Positions 51,018 to 60,339 of a stretch of DNA of 64,000 nt are shown here, piece by piece (the stretch's first letter is position 1; every line of letters begins with the position of its first letter). Under the pieces are notes generated by a model, which ran no database searches, was not told the DNA's origin, and saw only the letters and a list, made by a program, of their open reading frames with translations. This DNA is from Ampullaceana balthica (Eukaryota; Mollusca; Gastropoda; Lymnaeidae). Where the stretch lies: NCBI GenBank assembly GCA_944989445.1, contig CALYLW010000552.1:443565-507564 (forward strand), in the 5' to 3' direction. The position numbers were made by a program, and so were the translations under genes.

Positions 51018-52205
51018 TATTTCGTGACACCGGCCCCCTTCTACAGTGCCTTGAAGGATAACTTTTTGTCAGGGTATCATGTCGCATTACATGACCGAAC
51101 CATGCCATCTTACGTCTCTTAAATGTTGTTATAATGGTTAACTGATGACCCACAATAGAGTTTATTCTGTCCTAGACATATTCATTGGTCTTGTGTTCTA
51201 AATAGCAGATCTGGAGAATTTTCCTCATGCATTTGTTTTCAAATGCCCGGAGCTTGCTTTCAGTGGCTGTCATTAGTGTCCAGGTCTCACGTCCGTAAAG
51301 GACAATGGTTTTAACGAGAGCTCTGTAAAGCCTGAGCTTTGTTGGCAGGCTTATGTTTTTGCTGTTCTATATTTTGGTTAACTTTATCATTGCAGCCATT
51401 GCCGACCCAATTCTAGCTCGAATTTCACCTTCACAGTTACCATCTCTGGATATAATTGCTCCTAGATATTTAAAGTTATGTACCTTCTCCAGCCTTTGTT
51501 GGTTCATTACGATGTTGGCCATACTGGCGGCTGAGGTATTAACCAATATCTTGCTTTTCTCTGAGTCGATTTCCATCCCATATGCATCTGATCTGTCTGC
51601 AAGTTTGTCAGTGAGCTCCTGTAGTTCTTTACTGCTCCCAGCCAAAAGATCTATGTCATCAGCAAACCTTAGGTTGCATAATAAAGGTCTTCCGCCTATA
51701 GAGATGGATGTGTGGTGATCACTGAGAGTTTCTTGCATGAATTTTTTCAAGGAAGATATTGAACAGGACAGGGGAGAGAATGCAGCCCTGTTGGACTCCG
51801 ATGAAGATATTGAACAGGACAGGTGAGAGAATGCAGCCCTGGTGGACTCCGATCGTCGTTTTGAAGAAGTCCCCTACGCAGCCTTTAAATAAAACTGCAC
51901 TGCTTGTCTATTGTAGAGTTCTTCGATCACCTTTACCAGCCCTTCTTCAATGTTGAAAATTCTCATCACTTGCCAAAGTCCCTCGTGCCATACTCGATCA
52001 AAGGCTTTCTTGAAGTCTATGAAGTTGTGATAGAGTTCGCGTTTGTGCTGTAGATGTTTTTCTATGAGTATGAGCAAGCGACAGTTGAAGATCTGCTCGA
52101 TTGTGCTTCTGCCTGGTCTGAAACCTGCATGTTCTTCTGCAAGTAATTCCTCGGATATTGGCTTTAGCCAGCTGAGGATAATTTTTAGCATTACTTTGCT
52201 AGGGT
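51018..52205 (-). pseudogene. LINE reverse transcriptase relic
   Basis: Read downward from 52205: EEHAGFRPGRSTIEQIF, motif A NFIDFKKAFDRVWHEGL, motif B IGVHQGCILSPVLFNIF (present twice), motif C CNLRFADDIDLLAG, then KVHNFKYLGAIISRDG. The C-terminal part, TIVLYGRETWTLMTATESKL, LEHKTNEYV and MAWFGHVMRHDTLTKS, follows in another frame with one stop. It is a non-LTR element with the full RT core but without the N-terminal endonuclease. The 23.2-kb endonuclease relic is of a similar LINE type. A one-base shift near 51745 and a stop near 51180 show it is inactive. Confidence 0.9.
51752..51853. repeat. 51-bp tandem duplication in the RT motif B
   Basis: Two 51-bp copies, differing at a few bases, encode 17 residues each: IGVHQGCILSPVLFNIF and IGVQQGCILSPVLFNIF. 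The duplication preserves the frame. Confidence 0.95.
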
Positions 52206-52217
52206 GGCTAATACACG

Positions 52218-53885
52218 GTGGTTAAAAAGACCATCGATGAGTTGATAACAGAATGCGCTCTACCTCAATCAGCGTCCAGGATGCACATTTTTGACAGTGA
52301 CCTGGGCAAGCCATCCTTTTATCTCCTTCCTAAAATTCACAAGGATGGTAACCCTGGTAGACCTATTGTCTCTGCATGTTCTTGTCCAACAGAACACATT
52401 TCTGAATTCTTGGATAGTGTCTTCCAACCGATAGTGGCATCCCTCCCTACGTACATTAAGGACACCAACCATGCCTTACGGACATTCGACTCTCTGAGCA
52501 TCAATCCAAACGTAAAGAACTATCTGTTCCTCCTTGATGTATGTTCCCTCTATACATCCATTCCCCACAACGATGGCCTTCTGGCTGTACAATACTTTTT
52601 GGACAGACAACCTCACCCCAATATACCTACACATGCCTTACTACGCTTGGCGGAATTGGTCTTAACCCTCAACTCGTTTGAGTTCAATGGCCAGTTCTTT
52701 GACCAAATCAGTGGGGTCGCCATGGGGACTAAAATGGGACCCAGCTATGCATGCTTGTTCATGGGCCATTTCGAGCACAGAGTGGAACAAGAATACACTG
52801 GTCGCCTCCCCGAATTTTATAAAAGATACATTGATGACGGCATTGGGGTCACTCATATGGAGAGGAGTGAACTTGACACGTTCATCAACTTTGTTGATTC
52901 TTTTCACCCCTCCATTAAGTTCACTCACACGATTTCCGAACTATCGGTTAATTTCCTGGACATTACTGTAACTCTCCAGAAGAACCGCCTCCTCACTTCG
53001 GCCTACTTCAAACCTACGGACAGTCACTCTTACCTACTCTATCCCTCGTCTCATCCCAAATCCTGTAAGGATTCTATTCCATTTTCACAACTCCTTCGCC
53101 TCCGTAGGCTGTGTCAATCTAATGAGGACTTTTTGGAAAAGGCGTTGGAAATGGTGGAGTTTTTTAGACAAAGGTCTTACCCTGAAGCTATACTTCAATC
53201 TGCACTTCAGCGAGTTAAAAACTTCACTCGTGCCGACGCCTTTGTATCACGCTCCAGTGATAGTAATGAAAGGAGCAAATTGGTGCTCACATACCATCCC
53301 CACAACATCAGAGCAAAGGAAATATTTGTGAAAAACCGCACCATCCTCCTCGCGGACCCTGAGACAAACAACATATTTTCCACCCCACCCCTCATTGTAT
53401 TCAGGAGGGACAAAAATCTGCGAGACCTATTGGTTCGTAGCCGTCTGCTTATTCCGTCCTCCCATCTGGGCACTAAGCCATGTGGTCGTAATCGCTGCAA
53501 GACATGTCCCTTTGTTACCCAGACGGACCAGATTGTCTTCCCTAAGGGGACATTCAAGATTAGGAATGGCTATCTTTGTACTAGCCGCAATGTGGTCTAC
53601 ACCATTGTGTGTAAGCGCTGTCCTTTGAAGTACATTGGTGAAACGGGGAGGTTACTCTCTTGCCGTATCGCGGAACATGTACGTGCCATTAAACAAGACA
53701 AACAGTGTCCTGTCTCCCGACACTTCAATGGACGGGACCACATGGGCGTCGATGACATGTCTGTCACCGCCTTGGTTTCTTGTACAAACACACCCGGCCG
53801 GGTCAGTCTGGAGAATAGACTAATCCATGAATATGGGACTCTTACACCACATGGGATCAACGTTGTGTTCGCACTGACAAGCTGA
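52218..53885 (+). CDS. Penelope-like element: RT plus GIY-YIG endonuclease, 5'-truncated
   Basis: A 555-codon open frame has FYLLPKIHKDGNPGRPI (34-50), motif A LFLLDVCSLYTSIPH (103-117), motif B ISGVAMGTKMGPSYA (164-178) and the catalytic YIDD (204-207). A Cys cluster CGRNRCKTC (422-430) joins RT to the GIY-YIG nuclease: VVYTIVC (459-465), KYIGETGR (471-478), then R483, H487 and E532 in the expected order. This domain order defines endonuclease-bearing Penelope-like retroelements; the Cys linker suggests the Neptune/Poseidon-like side. The N-terminal RT region present in full elements is missing. The first codons directly abut the LINE relic, so the ATG is internal and not a true start. No frameshift is seen, so the insertion may be fairly young. 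A retroelement gene, not a host gene. Confidence 0.92.
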   Translation: MVKKTIDELITECALPQSASRMHIFDSDLGKPSFYLLPKIHKDGNPGRPIVSACSCPTEHISEFLDSVFQPIVASLPTYIKDTNHALRTFDSLSINPNVKNYLFLLDVCSLYTSIPHNDGLLAVQYFLDRQPHPNIPTHALLRLAELVLTLNSFEFNGQFFDQISGVAMGTKMGPSYACLFMGHFEHRVEQEYTGRLPEFYKRYIDDGIGVTHMERSELDTFINFVDSFHPSIKFTHTISELSVNFLDITVTLQKNRLLTSAYFKPTDSHSYLLYPSSHPKSCKDSIPFSQLLRLRRLCQSNEDFLEKALEMVEFFRQRSYPEAILQSALQRVKNFTRADAFVSRSSDSNERSKLVLTYHPHNIRAKEIFVKNRTILLADPETNNIFSTPPLIVFRRDKNLRDLLVRSRLLIPSSHLGTKPCGRNRCKTCPFVTQTDQIVFPKGTFKIRNGYLCTSRNVVYTIVCKRCPLKYIGETGRLLSCRIAEHVRAIKQDKQCPVSRHFNGRDHMGVDDMSVTALVSCTNTPGRVSLENRLIHEYGTLTPHGINVVFALTS

Positions 53886-54130
53886 TTGATTGGCCACACC
53901 CACCCTTTCCTTTCCTATTTAAGCTCTTACTTTTCTCTCCTTGCTTTATCTCTACTGGACTACTTGGATTTCACCGCAGCTAAGTGTTTTTTTCTATTAT
54001 TTCGTTTTATTCGTTTCATTTGTGTACTATTTGTCCGTTGAAGAAGGCTCTTTGCCGAAACGTTCGCTGTTGTGTTACGTCCTGTCAGGCCTACTAATAC
54101 CCTGTTTTTATTTTATGCATTTACCTAATA
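53886..54130 (+). mobile_element. Penelope-like element 3' region
   Basis: It continues past the stop codon with pyrimidine-rich DNA and TATTTAAG at 53918-53925. The hammerhead-like segment follows at 54031-54090. The element's true 3' end is not resolved, and no poly-A tail or target duplication was found. Confidence 0.5.
54031..54090 (+). ncRNA. Degenerate hammerhead-ribozyme-like motif
   Basis: TTGAAGAAGGCTCTTTGCCG and AAACGTT give the hammerhead layout: core box 1 as TTGAAGA (consensus CTGANGA), helix II AGGC/GCC with a short loop, and core box 2 GAAA. GTC at 54079-54081 is a possible cleavage triplet, closing a 4-bp helix III (ACGT with ACGT). Helix I pairs poorly. Penelope-like elements are known to carry hammerhead motifs in their terminal repeats. 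The C-to-T change in core box 1 predicts loss of activity. Confidence 0.5.
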
Positions 54131-54447
54131 AGGCTGATTGTTCTATAATTCTGGCATTGTTTCGTATTGCCTTTCTTAGGTAATGGTATGATTAGCGCAA
54201 AAGAGATATATTGCTATTAATTCTGCGTTCTCTCCTTCTGTTGATTAGGTTTAGTTTTATAATTTTTATTTGTGAATTTAGGGTTGAGGTTAGGTTTAGA
54301 AATAGAATATATAATTGTGAATTTAGGGTTAGGGTTAGGTTTAGAATTTTAATAGTTGAATTTTCCAATTTTCGTCTCACGTTGCATAAAAAAAAAGATG
54401 AAAGTGGGTACATTAACTCCGAATTTACTGCAAAATCAATTAGGCTA
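54131..54447. other. No gene; short degenerate repeat
   Basis: A GTGAATTTAGGGTTNAGGTTAG phrase occurs twice at 54273-54336, forming a small imperfect tandem repeat with TTAGGG-like words. No gene. Confidence 0.5.
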
Positions 54448-54890
54448 GGGGTCGTCCATAAATGACGTCACGCGCCTATGTAGGGAGGGGGATAAAGCAT
54501 TTGTGACGATGGGGAGGGGGGGCTAAAGAAATGTGATGTCATATCAAGAAAAAAAGCGCATCTTTAAATAAAATTTCCCCTTAACTAATTAATTGCTTGG
54601 AGTTAATTTAATGACGTTTTCAATGGCTTCACGCCTGTTATCTTTCAACGTTCTGACAAACTAAAAGGTATTTTGATACAACTTTTCATTCGAAACATAA
54701 ACAAAAATCGTAAAACGCAAAAAAAGTTTTTAGTTCTTTGAATGAATCAATGACAGGAAGTTAACGAGTCTTTGAAATACGCCAACATTATTCACCGTAT
54801 ATACTTATTCTAAAGCCGACTTTTTTTTTACAAAATCTAGGCGGAAAGATCGGGGGTAGGGTCGGGTTACGAGCGTGTCATAGGTGATTT
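54448..54890. mobile_element. CRE-type TIR element, copy E
   Basis: The left end is clear: GGGGTCGTCCATAAATGACG, TCACGCGCC, then a G-run and GTGACGATGGGGAGG. The right end is degenerate near 54880. Confidence 0.65.
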
Positions 54891-55146
54891 CTGGATGTAC
54901 ATTGAATATCGGTGTTGTTATTGTATATCATCAAGGTCTTTTTCTACATTCTACAAGATTCGACTGCTACATATAACATGGCTACATTTACCTTATTTAC
55001 TCATTTTAGTTATTTTTGTGAATGTTTTATAAATAAATTGTTTTTAAAATTTTGTTTTCAACAACGAATTTTAATGTACGCGCTTTCGCCACTTTTTACA
55101 CACATCTTAAAAGAATTAAAACTGTTACTCTGTAACTCTTGCCTAA

Positions 55147-55265
55147 GGGGCCATCCATATATTACGTAAGCACAAAAAGAAAAGTCGTATTTTCGTACCC
55201 CTGTTGCACCCCGTATATTTTTGGGACCCCCTCCCCTATGCGTACCTTCCCCCCCCCCTCCCCTA
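55147..55265. mobile_element. Related TIR element, half copy
   Basis: GGGGCCATCCATATATTACG, then TAAGCACAAAAAG and a C-run ending 55265. It is flanked on the left by TAA. A different subfamily, without TGACGTCA. No right end. Confidence 0.5.
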
Positions 55266-55318
55266 GTTTGAACAGTTAATTTTAAGCCAGAGTCAAAATA
55301 TATTGGTTTTACTCTTTG

Positions 55319-55739
55319 CGGCCGTCCTTAAATGACGTCGCACGCCTTGTGGGGGGAGGGGGTCACGCATTTGTAACGATGTGTGACGAGGGTGGAGGGT
55401 GTTTAAGAAATATGAAGTCACATCAAAACGCGCAACTTTAAGTAAAAGTTCCACTAAAATATTTGTTTGCTTGAAATTTATTTAAGGACGTTTTCAACGC
55501 GTTTTACGATATTTGAGTGCAGCCTTACACTAAATACATACTTAAATGCTAAAAAGTAATTTTCAACAAGCTGTTTTTCAATTAGAAAATACGGCTTTTA
55601 GGGGTGGGGGGGGTCAAGCTTAGTGACGTCATATTGTAGTTTGGGGGGGGATGGTCTAAGAGTTTATGACGAAGTATGACGACCCCGGGGGGGGGGTATA
55701 ATCGGCCCAAATCGCTTGACGTCATTTATCAGCGGCACC
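55319..55739. mobile_element. CRE-type TIR element, copy G
   Basis: The ends CGGCCGTCCTTAAATGACG and TTGACGTCATTTATCAGCGG are inverted. The interior matches copies D and I: CGCGCAACTTTAAGTAAAAG, TACACTAAATACATACTTAAA and ACGGCTTTTAGGGG. Confidence 0.85.
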
Positions 55740-56102
55740 TTTATAGTTTTCGGTAATATCGTGTTTTTCATGTTGAAATTATTGAAGAAATACAATAGAA
55801 CATTCACATTTTACTGTCTTGAACACTGCGTAAAGGTGCCGTCCATAACTGACGTCATGTGCCTATTTTTTTTTGGAGTGGGGAGGGGGAGCGAGGTCAC
55901 GCATTTGTGATGATGTGAGACGAGGGGCAGGTTTTTTAAAAAGAAATGTGACATCACATCGAAATGCGCTACTTCAAATAAAAGTTCCACTATGAATATT
56001 TGATTGCTTAGAATTTAGTTAATAACATTTTCAATGGCTTCACACGTGTTACGATATTAGAGTGCAGACTTACACTAAATACAGATTTAAATGACAAAAA
56101 AG

Positions 56103-57543
56103 TAGGGCTGTTAACGATTAGTTTAAATGTAATCGTTAACTTTTGAAAAATTAACGATTAATTAATCGTTAATTTCGATTAAAGTAAAAAATTTATTATT
56201 TATGAAGTCATAAGTAACATTTATTTAACGTACTTGTCGAAAATCGAAATAACACTGGAATGTCTTCCTTATATGACATCTTTTAACCAACAATGCAAAC
56301 AGAAAAGTGTTTTGACATTATCAGAATAATGTCGTTTAGCATGAGCAATATTCAAAGCGATGGCATAATTTGCCTCAGTTGAAGTGATATCTTGTTTGCT
56401 AATAGCAGAAACTTGTGGTTACTGCTGACACATTCCAGACTTCAACTCAGCAAGTTTGCTTTTTTTAAATGCAGATTGCAGGGGAGTGAGTGGATACCGT
56501 GATGGTAACTCTCCATGATATTTTTCATAGCTTCGCCTTAAATTGTCAGCTTTGTAATTTGCTAGCGGTGTCTCTCAGATACGGCAAATTGGCTAACAGT
56601 CTTTACCAATATATGCAAAATCCTCTTCCCAATCTAGTGGAATACATATATATATGTTCTTCTTTATATTTTCGTTTCCTGCACATTGTTACCATATTTG
56701 ATTTAAACTTTTCTGTAATAAGTTACTAACTTCAATAGGACTGACAGTAATGCTTAATACTTTGAAATGCGAATTTTTAACGGAACCCGAACCTGAAATT
56801 TTATAGGTAACATCACAAACTAGTCAGAAACCAATCGTTCCCTTCAACTTTTAAAATGTTAATTAAGCCAAAATTATTTTCAACGCGTTGTTTTTGGCAA
56901 GTTTAAAATAACTGTCATTTATTATTGATATATATTTCAAACAAAAAGTTTAAATTTCGTTAACTTTTCGCGAGCCGCAAGTTTAACACAGAATAGCCGC
57001 ATGCGGCTCGCGAGCCGCAGTTTGGCCACCGTTGCTTTAGATTGTCTCAGCTGAAGTCTCTAATATTGTAGTGGATGTTTGGTTTGCAGGTGATATGTAA
57101 GCGAAGTGTTAGAACCATGGTAGCAATGTTCCCTTTAAACAGCGTGGCTGCGCAGATATTTGACCGACGCCACGCAGGAGTTTAGAATCACCGTGCAGCA
57201 AATTTTGTAAAATATTGCACACAAAATGGACTTTGTGCAACTTTGCACACGAGTTTTTTTTAAAACTTTGCACACGGACCAACGAAGCTTAGACTTAGAT
57301 GGAACATTGCATGGTAGGGAAACGATTTCTCTCAATGGACACAATTACCTTTATCACATTTTGAACATTCACGTCAGTCAAAAGTTTAAAACCAAAATGT
57401 TCGTGTAATCGTCCGGAAAATAGTTTATATTTATCGGCCGAAATATTTTACTTTTTGACTTCCAGTACATTTATAAGTCGTGGGTCGATTAATCGTTTTT
57501 TAACGATTAATCGAGAAATTAATCGTTAATTTCCGCAGCCCTA
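56103..57543 (-). mobile_element. hAT element (TTAACGATTA family), 1441 bp
   Basis: The ends TAGGGCTGTTAACGATTA and TTAATTTCCGCAGCCCTA share GGGCTG-type termini and subterminal ATTAATCGTTAAT repeats. The target octamers CAAAAAAG (56095-56102) and CAAAAAAA (57544-57551) differ at one base. It carries a minus-strand transposase relic. A fragment ending GAGCCGCAGTTTGGCCACCG at about 57031 looks like the end of a further nested hAT. Confidence 0.85.
56290..56690 (-). pseudogene. hAT transposase N-terminal relic with BED finger
   Basis: The minus reading has PLDWEEDFAYIGKDC, a finger remnant CRI(stop)ETPLANYKADN, then LRRSYEKYHGELPSRYPL. It continues with KKSKLAELKSGMCQQ, SAISKQDITSTEANYAIALN and AHAKRHYSDNVKTLF. 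This is the BED-finger N-terminus and following helix region of a ZBED-like hAT transposase. Stops interrupt the finger. The catalytic core is absent. Confidence 0.8.
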
Positions 57544-57796
57544 CAAAAAAAAATTAATTTGCAAAATACTAATTTTCATTTCGAAAATACGGCTTTTACG
57601 GGGGCGGGGGCGGTCAAAGCTTTGTGACGTCATATTGTAGGGGGGTTCCCGTAACGAAGTGTGACAAGGGGGGGGGGTAAAATCGGCCAAAGTCGCATGA
57701 CGTCATTCATGAACGGCCCCCCCCCCAAAACGGATTAAATAGAATAATATAAGCAGTGGAATCACCGTACCGTTATGTATAGATAACGGCTGAGAC

Positions 57797-58694
57797 TAGG
57801 CCTGTCAACGGGTACCCGGGACCCGGGTTCCCTTTGCCGTGAGATTACCCGGGTAGTAAAATTCCGCCCGGGTACCCGTGAAAATGTGGCTTCAATGTCT
57901 ATATTAACCAAACTTCGGACGGCATGTGGCTTTTTTGTGTTTAATTTACGGCTCGCGAAACAATTTACATGTATCAAATGAAAATTTTTGTTTCAAATAT
58001 ATGCTGTGAAATACGTCTAAGGAGAATTATCTGTCAACGGGATTTTAATAATAAATAAAAAGTTGTAAGTTTTTAAAGTCAATAAATTAGTTACTAACAG
58101 TGTAAGATGGATAAGGGCCCGTTCATAAATGACGTTATGCACCTAGCGGAGGAGGGGGTCACACATTTGTGACGAGGGGGAGGGATGTGTTTAAGAATAT
58201 ATGTGACGTCACATCAAAATGCGGAACTTTGAATAAAAGTTCCTATGAAATATTTGATTGCTTACAATTTATTTAATGACGTTTTACATGAATTTAAGCG
58301 TGTACCGATTGTTAGAGTTCAACTTCACATTTAATACAAAATTTAATGACAATTAACTTATTTGAAACATGCGCATTTTTAAAAAGGAAGTACGGCTATT
58401 ATGAGGGGGGGGGTGCAAAGCTTTGTGACGTCATATTGGAGGGGGCTCTAAGTTTTTGTGAAAACCTGTAACGGGGGGGGGGTAAAAATCGCTTGACGTC
58501 ATTTATGTACGGCCCCTAAGACGTCGGCCATGTGGCTACTGTATGAAATGACGTGCATGGAAGGTAGCTAGGTAACATTGTATAGCGGTCATGACAGGGA
58601 AAATTATGTGATATTTCGATCGGGTAACCCGGGTACCCTTTCGAAATTTTGACGGGTACCCGGGCAGCATTTTTCCACAATTTTGACAGCCCTA
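57797..58694. mobile_element. hAT element (GGGTACCCGGG family), 898 bp
   Basis: The ends TAGGCCTGTCAACGGGTACC and TTTTGACAGCCCTA are inverted. Subterminal GGGTACCCGGG repeats lie at both ends. A perfect 8-bp target duplication, GCTGAGAC, is at 57789-57796 and 58695-58702. A CRE-type element has inserted inside. No transposase remains. Confidence 0.95.
58115..58516. mobile_element. CRE-type TIR element, copy I, inside a hAT
   Basis: The ends GGGCCCGTTCATAAATGACG and TTGACGTCATTTATGTACGG are inverted. TAA flanks both sides (58112-58114 and 58517-58519), consistent with a 3-bp target duplication of PIF/Harbinger type. Confidence 0.9.
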
Positions 58695-58701
58695 GCTGAG
58701 A

Positions 58702-59288
58702 CTATGGCGGATTAAGGGGGGGGAGCTGAACGGGGCTAAGGCCAGGGGCCCGCCGATGATTAGGGGCCCCCAAATTTAGTATATTTTATAAGAAAGATGG
58801 ACAAATGTTTGCATGAATTCCTGAAAATATCATAAACTAAATAAATTAATTTTTAAAAAACAGATTTTATAGCCTCACTAAGAGAAAATATTAAAGATTA
58901 TTGTTTATATTTTTAAACTTCACATTCTTCATCAGGCTCGTGTGGTCTTGAGGTAGAAAGTCGCCCCTGCAGTGCAATCGATCACGCGATCGATTCCCGG
59001 CGTGGGCACAATTTTTTTTTAAATTGTATTTTTACACTCAATATTAGGATACCGGCAAACAGTTATTTCTTCATATTCCATTTTTTCATGAATAATCTTT
59101 GGCTGGGAAGGCCGATCCCGTAGTACAGACAAAGTATGTTAAAGTTAAAGGAACCGATTAACTATTTAGTTACGAGTTACAGTCTTATATTAGCTGCTAG
59201 CAATCATTTTTTTAAAAGGGACGCTGGCTGGATAGGGCCCCAGTTTGAAATTCAGCCAGGGGCCCCGTGCAGTCTTAATCCGCCCCTG
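58702..59288. mobile_element. hAT-type MITE re-using a hAT target site
   Basis: The ends CTATGGCGGATTAAG and CTTAATCCGCCCCTG are inverted. The flanking octamers AGCTGAGA (58694-58701) and GGCTGAGA (59289-59296) match at seven of eight. The left copy overlaps the target duplication of the neighbouring hAT. Confidence 0.8.
58933..59016 (+). pseudogene. tRNA-like sequence, possible SINE head
   Basis: GGCTCGTGTGGTCTTGAGGT at the start and CGATCGATTCCCGGCGTGGG at the end resemble a tRNA A-box region and B-box with a weak 7-bp acceptor pairing (GCTCGTG with CGTGGGC, partly wobble). A T9 run follows. The anticodon arm is unclear. It lies inside the MITE. Confidence 0.35.
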
Positions 59289-59296
59289 GGCTGAGA

Positions 59297-60339
59297 CACC
59301 GGTGGGCGAAAGAGAAAATTCTACTAATTTCAAGAAATGGAAATATAAATCCGACTGATATATTTTAGCAATGTGTGAAAGCTTGGTCTGAATCAAATAT
59401 TAATTACTTAAAAGTAATTAAAATTTTATGTTATTTATTATATAGAGCCGAAAAAATGCCTTAAAAGACTCACAAATTAGTGCTGTAGTAATAGGGGCTG
59501 TTATTATTAACCGGAAGTCTAATAATAGACTCGAACTAGGTCACCGCCTGAGGTGCCGTAAGGACATGTAGTTAATATTTATTCATTACTTTTACATGGA
59601 ATGGGCTCATTGAAATTGACTAAAACTTGTTCAAAACCTTGACTTTATAGAATTTTAAAGAAAAATATAAGGTTATATTATTTGATATATTTTATAATGC
59701 GAAATAGAACGTGCTTGTGAGAGTGAATTAAATTTCATATGTAAATGGATCAGTGACTATGACTATACTTTTTGGAAGTGTCTACGGTAGTGGTGTCTCG
59801 GGGGGGGGGTTAAAATTTTACTGTGTACGATTTTATGTCAGAAAAAAAGAAGACACTTTTTTTCATCTAGAAAGAAAATAAGAAATACAATGAAATACGT
59901 TAAACGCGAAAACGTTTATTAAAAAGATATCAATTGCAATAATAACAGTCCTAACACACAAACAACATTAAAAAAATTATGAAAAAAATAAAAGAAACAG
60001 TCGCAGCAGAGAGATCTTTAATTAAAACAAACCCGTAAAAAAAGTTTTTGACTATAAATCCCTTATATATGAGACATAACTAAAAGTATTGATTATGTTC
60101 AAACGCGACAAATATTTACAGACTGAATCTGTGTTAACTCCCCTTTGCTTTTAACCCGAGAGGGGAGCGGTCTTGTCACCGATCGCTTGACCGAGCTCAG
60201 CGTGACACGCAAAATGTAAACAAAAGCATGCCGGTACACCTGGTTAAAACACGAGATGTGTTCACCTATGCCTGGGGTGAAGTCAAGTGACCCGTAAAAT
60301 GTAAACGATGGCGACCGCTACATATAGTTTATATAGATA
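59297..60339. other. No gene recognised
   Basis: AT-rich DNA with a G-run near 59799-59808. A more balanced block at 60130-60320 includes GACCGAGCTCAGCGTGACAC. No coding reading. Confidence 0.45.

Larger units (their letters stand above)
55835..57720. mobile_element. CRE-type TIR element H, split by a hAT
   Basis: The left end, GGTGCCGTCCATAACTGACG, is preceded by TAA. The right end is TGACGTCATTCATGAACGGC. The normal ~430-bp element is interrupted after AAATGACAAAAAAG by a 1.44-kb hAT (56103-57543), and family sequence resumes at AATTTGCAAAATAC. Confidence 0.9.

Noticed and set aside
52269..53899. Minus-strand and other plus-frame ORFs over the Penelope-like element
   Set aside because: They are shadows of the RT/GIY-YIG frame, which holds every motif in one frame.
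58933..59016. A functional tRNA gene
   Set aside because: The anticodon arm cannot be folded convincingly and the acceptor pairing relies on wobbles. Kept only as a tRNA-like relic.
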